Shown here: piece by piece, positions 4,818 to 5,779 of the stretch
Numbering within the stretch: the stretch's first letter is position 1
Layout of the letters: every line of letters starts with the position of its first letter
Source: Planctomycetaceae bacterium
Lineage (GTDB): Bacteria; Planctomycetota; Planctomycetia; Pirellulales; UBA1268
Length of the DNA stretch: 5,779 nt
Assembly (NCBI GenBank): GCA_947464585.1
Contig: CANHYS010000174.1
Span: forward strand, 1 to 5,779
Reading direction: 5' to 3'
The notes under the pieces: generated by a model
Told to the model about the DNA's origin: nothing
What the model saw: only the letters and a program-made list of their open reading frames with translations
Databases searched by the model: none
Made by a program: the position numbers and the translations under genes

Positions 4818-5779
4818 CTAAGGCCTTTGCACCGGCATCAGCTCCATGTCCCGCGGCTGGCCGCCAGACGACACGCTGACGATCCGCGACCGACCCGCGA
4901 ATACTTGCATGGGAGCGGTGAAGCGGCTGCCATTTGTGCCGACGGTCCACGACGCCTTGGACGACGCATTCAGCGTGGTGCGATCGACGGTGCCCGTGAT
5001 CGGCTGAATTGTGCCGGAGAGCGTGTCGTAGAAGTTGCCCTTGATCGCCCCCTGTCGATCGACGGCCAGCTGCTGGTAGTTGTGTGCCTGAGCGGTGTCC
5101 TGCGTGCCCGGTGGCACGACGGCAAACACACCGAGCGGCAGCCAGTCGGAATCGGCCGGACCGACCGCATTCTGATGGCCCGCCGGCAGCACGAGCACGC
5201 TCTGCAGACCATCGGCACCGATGCCAGCTCCGCCGGCAGTTGCCACGGCGCCGCCCTTGTCGGCCGCAGTGCCTGCCGCCATGACAGGCTGGACCGGCTG
5301 TCCCATCCAGGCGGTGATCGTCGCCACGTCGGCGGTCTTCCACCAATCGGTCGTTGACTTCGCGGGCCGCCATGCCTGCGGATGCTTGGCATACCAGTCC
5401 GCCGTGAACGCGACCGACTCGGTGGCGGCGGGCGTTGCGGCCGCGACGGTCGGTTGACCTGCGGGAGACTGAGCCGGCGTGGGCCGCGGGGCGGGAATCT
5501 GTTCCGGCGCGGGTGCGGCAGGCTTTGCCGCCGCTGCAGTGGTTGGGCCGGGCTTCGCTGTTGCTGCCGATGCTGCGGCCGTCGGAGCGGGAGTTGCTGG
5601 CGTCGGCATCCGCGGCGGCGCAGCTGGGCTCGCTGCTGCAGGCTGCCGACCTGCCACGCTCGGCGCACCAGGCGCGACCACCGGGCCGGGCTGGAGCAGC
5701 ATTCGTCGCCGCGGCCGCGGGGCCGGCCCAACGACGACCGGCGCGGAACCGGGCACGGGCACGACGATGGCCTCTGCCC
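4818..5779 (-). CDS. Pro/Ala-rich, probably exported protein with a conserved 'WLPLGVFAV' C-terminal domain; 5' end beyond the window
   Basis: The frame is open to the right edge (five more codons, reading AEAIV, precede the GTG at 5762), so the start lies outside and the GTG should not be taken as the initiator. About 120 visible residues are Pro/Ala-rich low complexity (5779 to about 5410), with one basic patch RPRRR. The folded part begins with FTADWYAKHPQAWRP (from 5408) and STTDWWKTADVATITAWMGQP. Then comes a C-terminal domain of predicted beta strands: DSDWLPLGVFAVVPPG, YQQLAVDRQGAIKGNFYDTL, ASWTVGTNG and a final MELMPVQRP. This pairing of a 'WYxxHPxAW' segment with a 'WLPLGVFA...KGNYYDT' domain recalls planctomycete proteins of unknown function, some annotated as mu-protocadherin-like surface proteins; that is from memory and the function is unknown. 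Export is inferred from composition only, because the signal region is missing. Its TAG is 36 bp upstream of the spermidine-synthase-like gene. Confidence 0.85.
   Translation of the reverse strand, partial: AEAIVVPVPGSAPVVVGPAPRPRRRMLLQPGPVVAPGAPSVAGRQPAAASPAAPPRMPTPATPAPTAAASAATAKPGPTTAAAAKPAAPAPEQIPAPRPTPAQSPAGQPTVAAATPAATESVAFTADWYAKHPQAWRPAKSTTDWWKTADVATITAWMGQPVQPVMAAGTAADKGGAVATAGGAGIGADGLQSVLVLPAGHQNAVGPADSDWLPLGVFAVVPPGTQDTAQAHNYQQLAVDRQGAIKGNFYDTLSGTIQPITGTVDRTTLNASSKASWTVGTNGSRFTAPMQVFAGRSRIVSVSSGGQPRDMELMPVQRP

Noticed and set aside
4107..5357. 416-codon plus-strand ORF.
   Set aside because: It is antisense to the spermidine-synthase-like gene and the WLPLGVFAV-domain gene, whose motifs are clear; its own sequence is His/Arg-rich without domain features.
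5709..5720. Perfect 12-bp palindrome CCGCGGCCGCGG as a possible operator.
   Set aside because: It lies inside the Pro/Arg-rich coding region of a GC-rich gene, where such palindromes occur by composition.

Overview
The window reads as a stretch of a GC-rich planctomycete chromosome, probably of the Pirellulales kind. This rests on protein style, not on a marker gene. There is a secreted beta-propeller protein that opens with a DWPEFLGPRGRG-type motif right after its signal peptide. There is an exported HEAT-like protein with an 'FDN...YPPE' and 'VWVNGK...QNEQTESWAGDW' C-terminal domain. There is also a Pro/Ala-rich exported protein ending in a 'WLPLGVFAV...KGNFYDT' domain. All three styles are familiar from planctomycete genomes. 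No rRNA, tRNA, CRISPR array, transposase or integrase is visible, and coding density is close to complete.

All six substantial genes lie on the minus strand, so the reading order runs from high to low coordinates. (1) 5779-4818: 3' part of a Pro/Ala-rich protein, cut by the right edge. (2) 4781-4101: a spermidine-synthase-like Rossmann enzyme. (3) 4020-2878: an exported protein with a helical HEAT-like half and a beta-sandwich half. (4) 2881-1673: an exported PQQ-like beta-propeller whose start overlaps the stop of gene 3 as ATGA. (5) 1646-1134: a small HEAT-repeat protein without a signal peptide. (6) 1094-1: an exported protein with a roughly 240-residue Pro-rich spacer followed by a DNase I-like domain that runs off the left edge. 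Gene 6 is open to the window boundary and is easily overlooked because its stop lies outside; read in frame it gives 364 uninterrupted residues.

Intergenic gaps are short (36, 80, 26 and 39 bp, plus one 4-bp overlap). No terminator hairpin or convincing promoter is visible, so the block could be one transcript. The firmest unit is genes 3-4-5. Two tiny upstream reading frames are notable: an 11-codon ORF with a good ribosome-binding site whose TGA overlaps the ATG of gene 3, and a Met-Lys-stop triplet in frame just ahead of gene 2.

The most plausible joint theme is the cell envelope or outside of the cell: four of the six proteins look exported (for gene 1 this is inferred, since its N-terminus is missing). 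No defence system, mobile element or clearly new multi-gene machine is evident. The most unusual item is the DNase I-like secreted protein with its very long proline-rich spacer.
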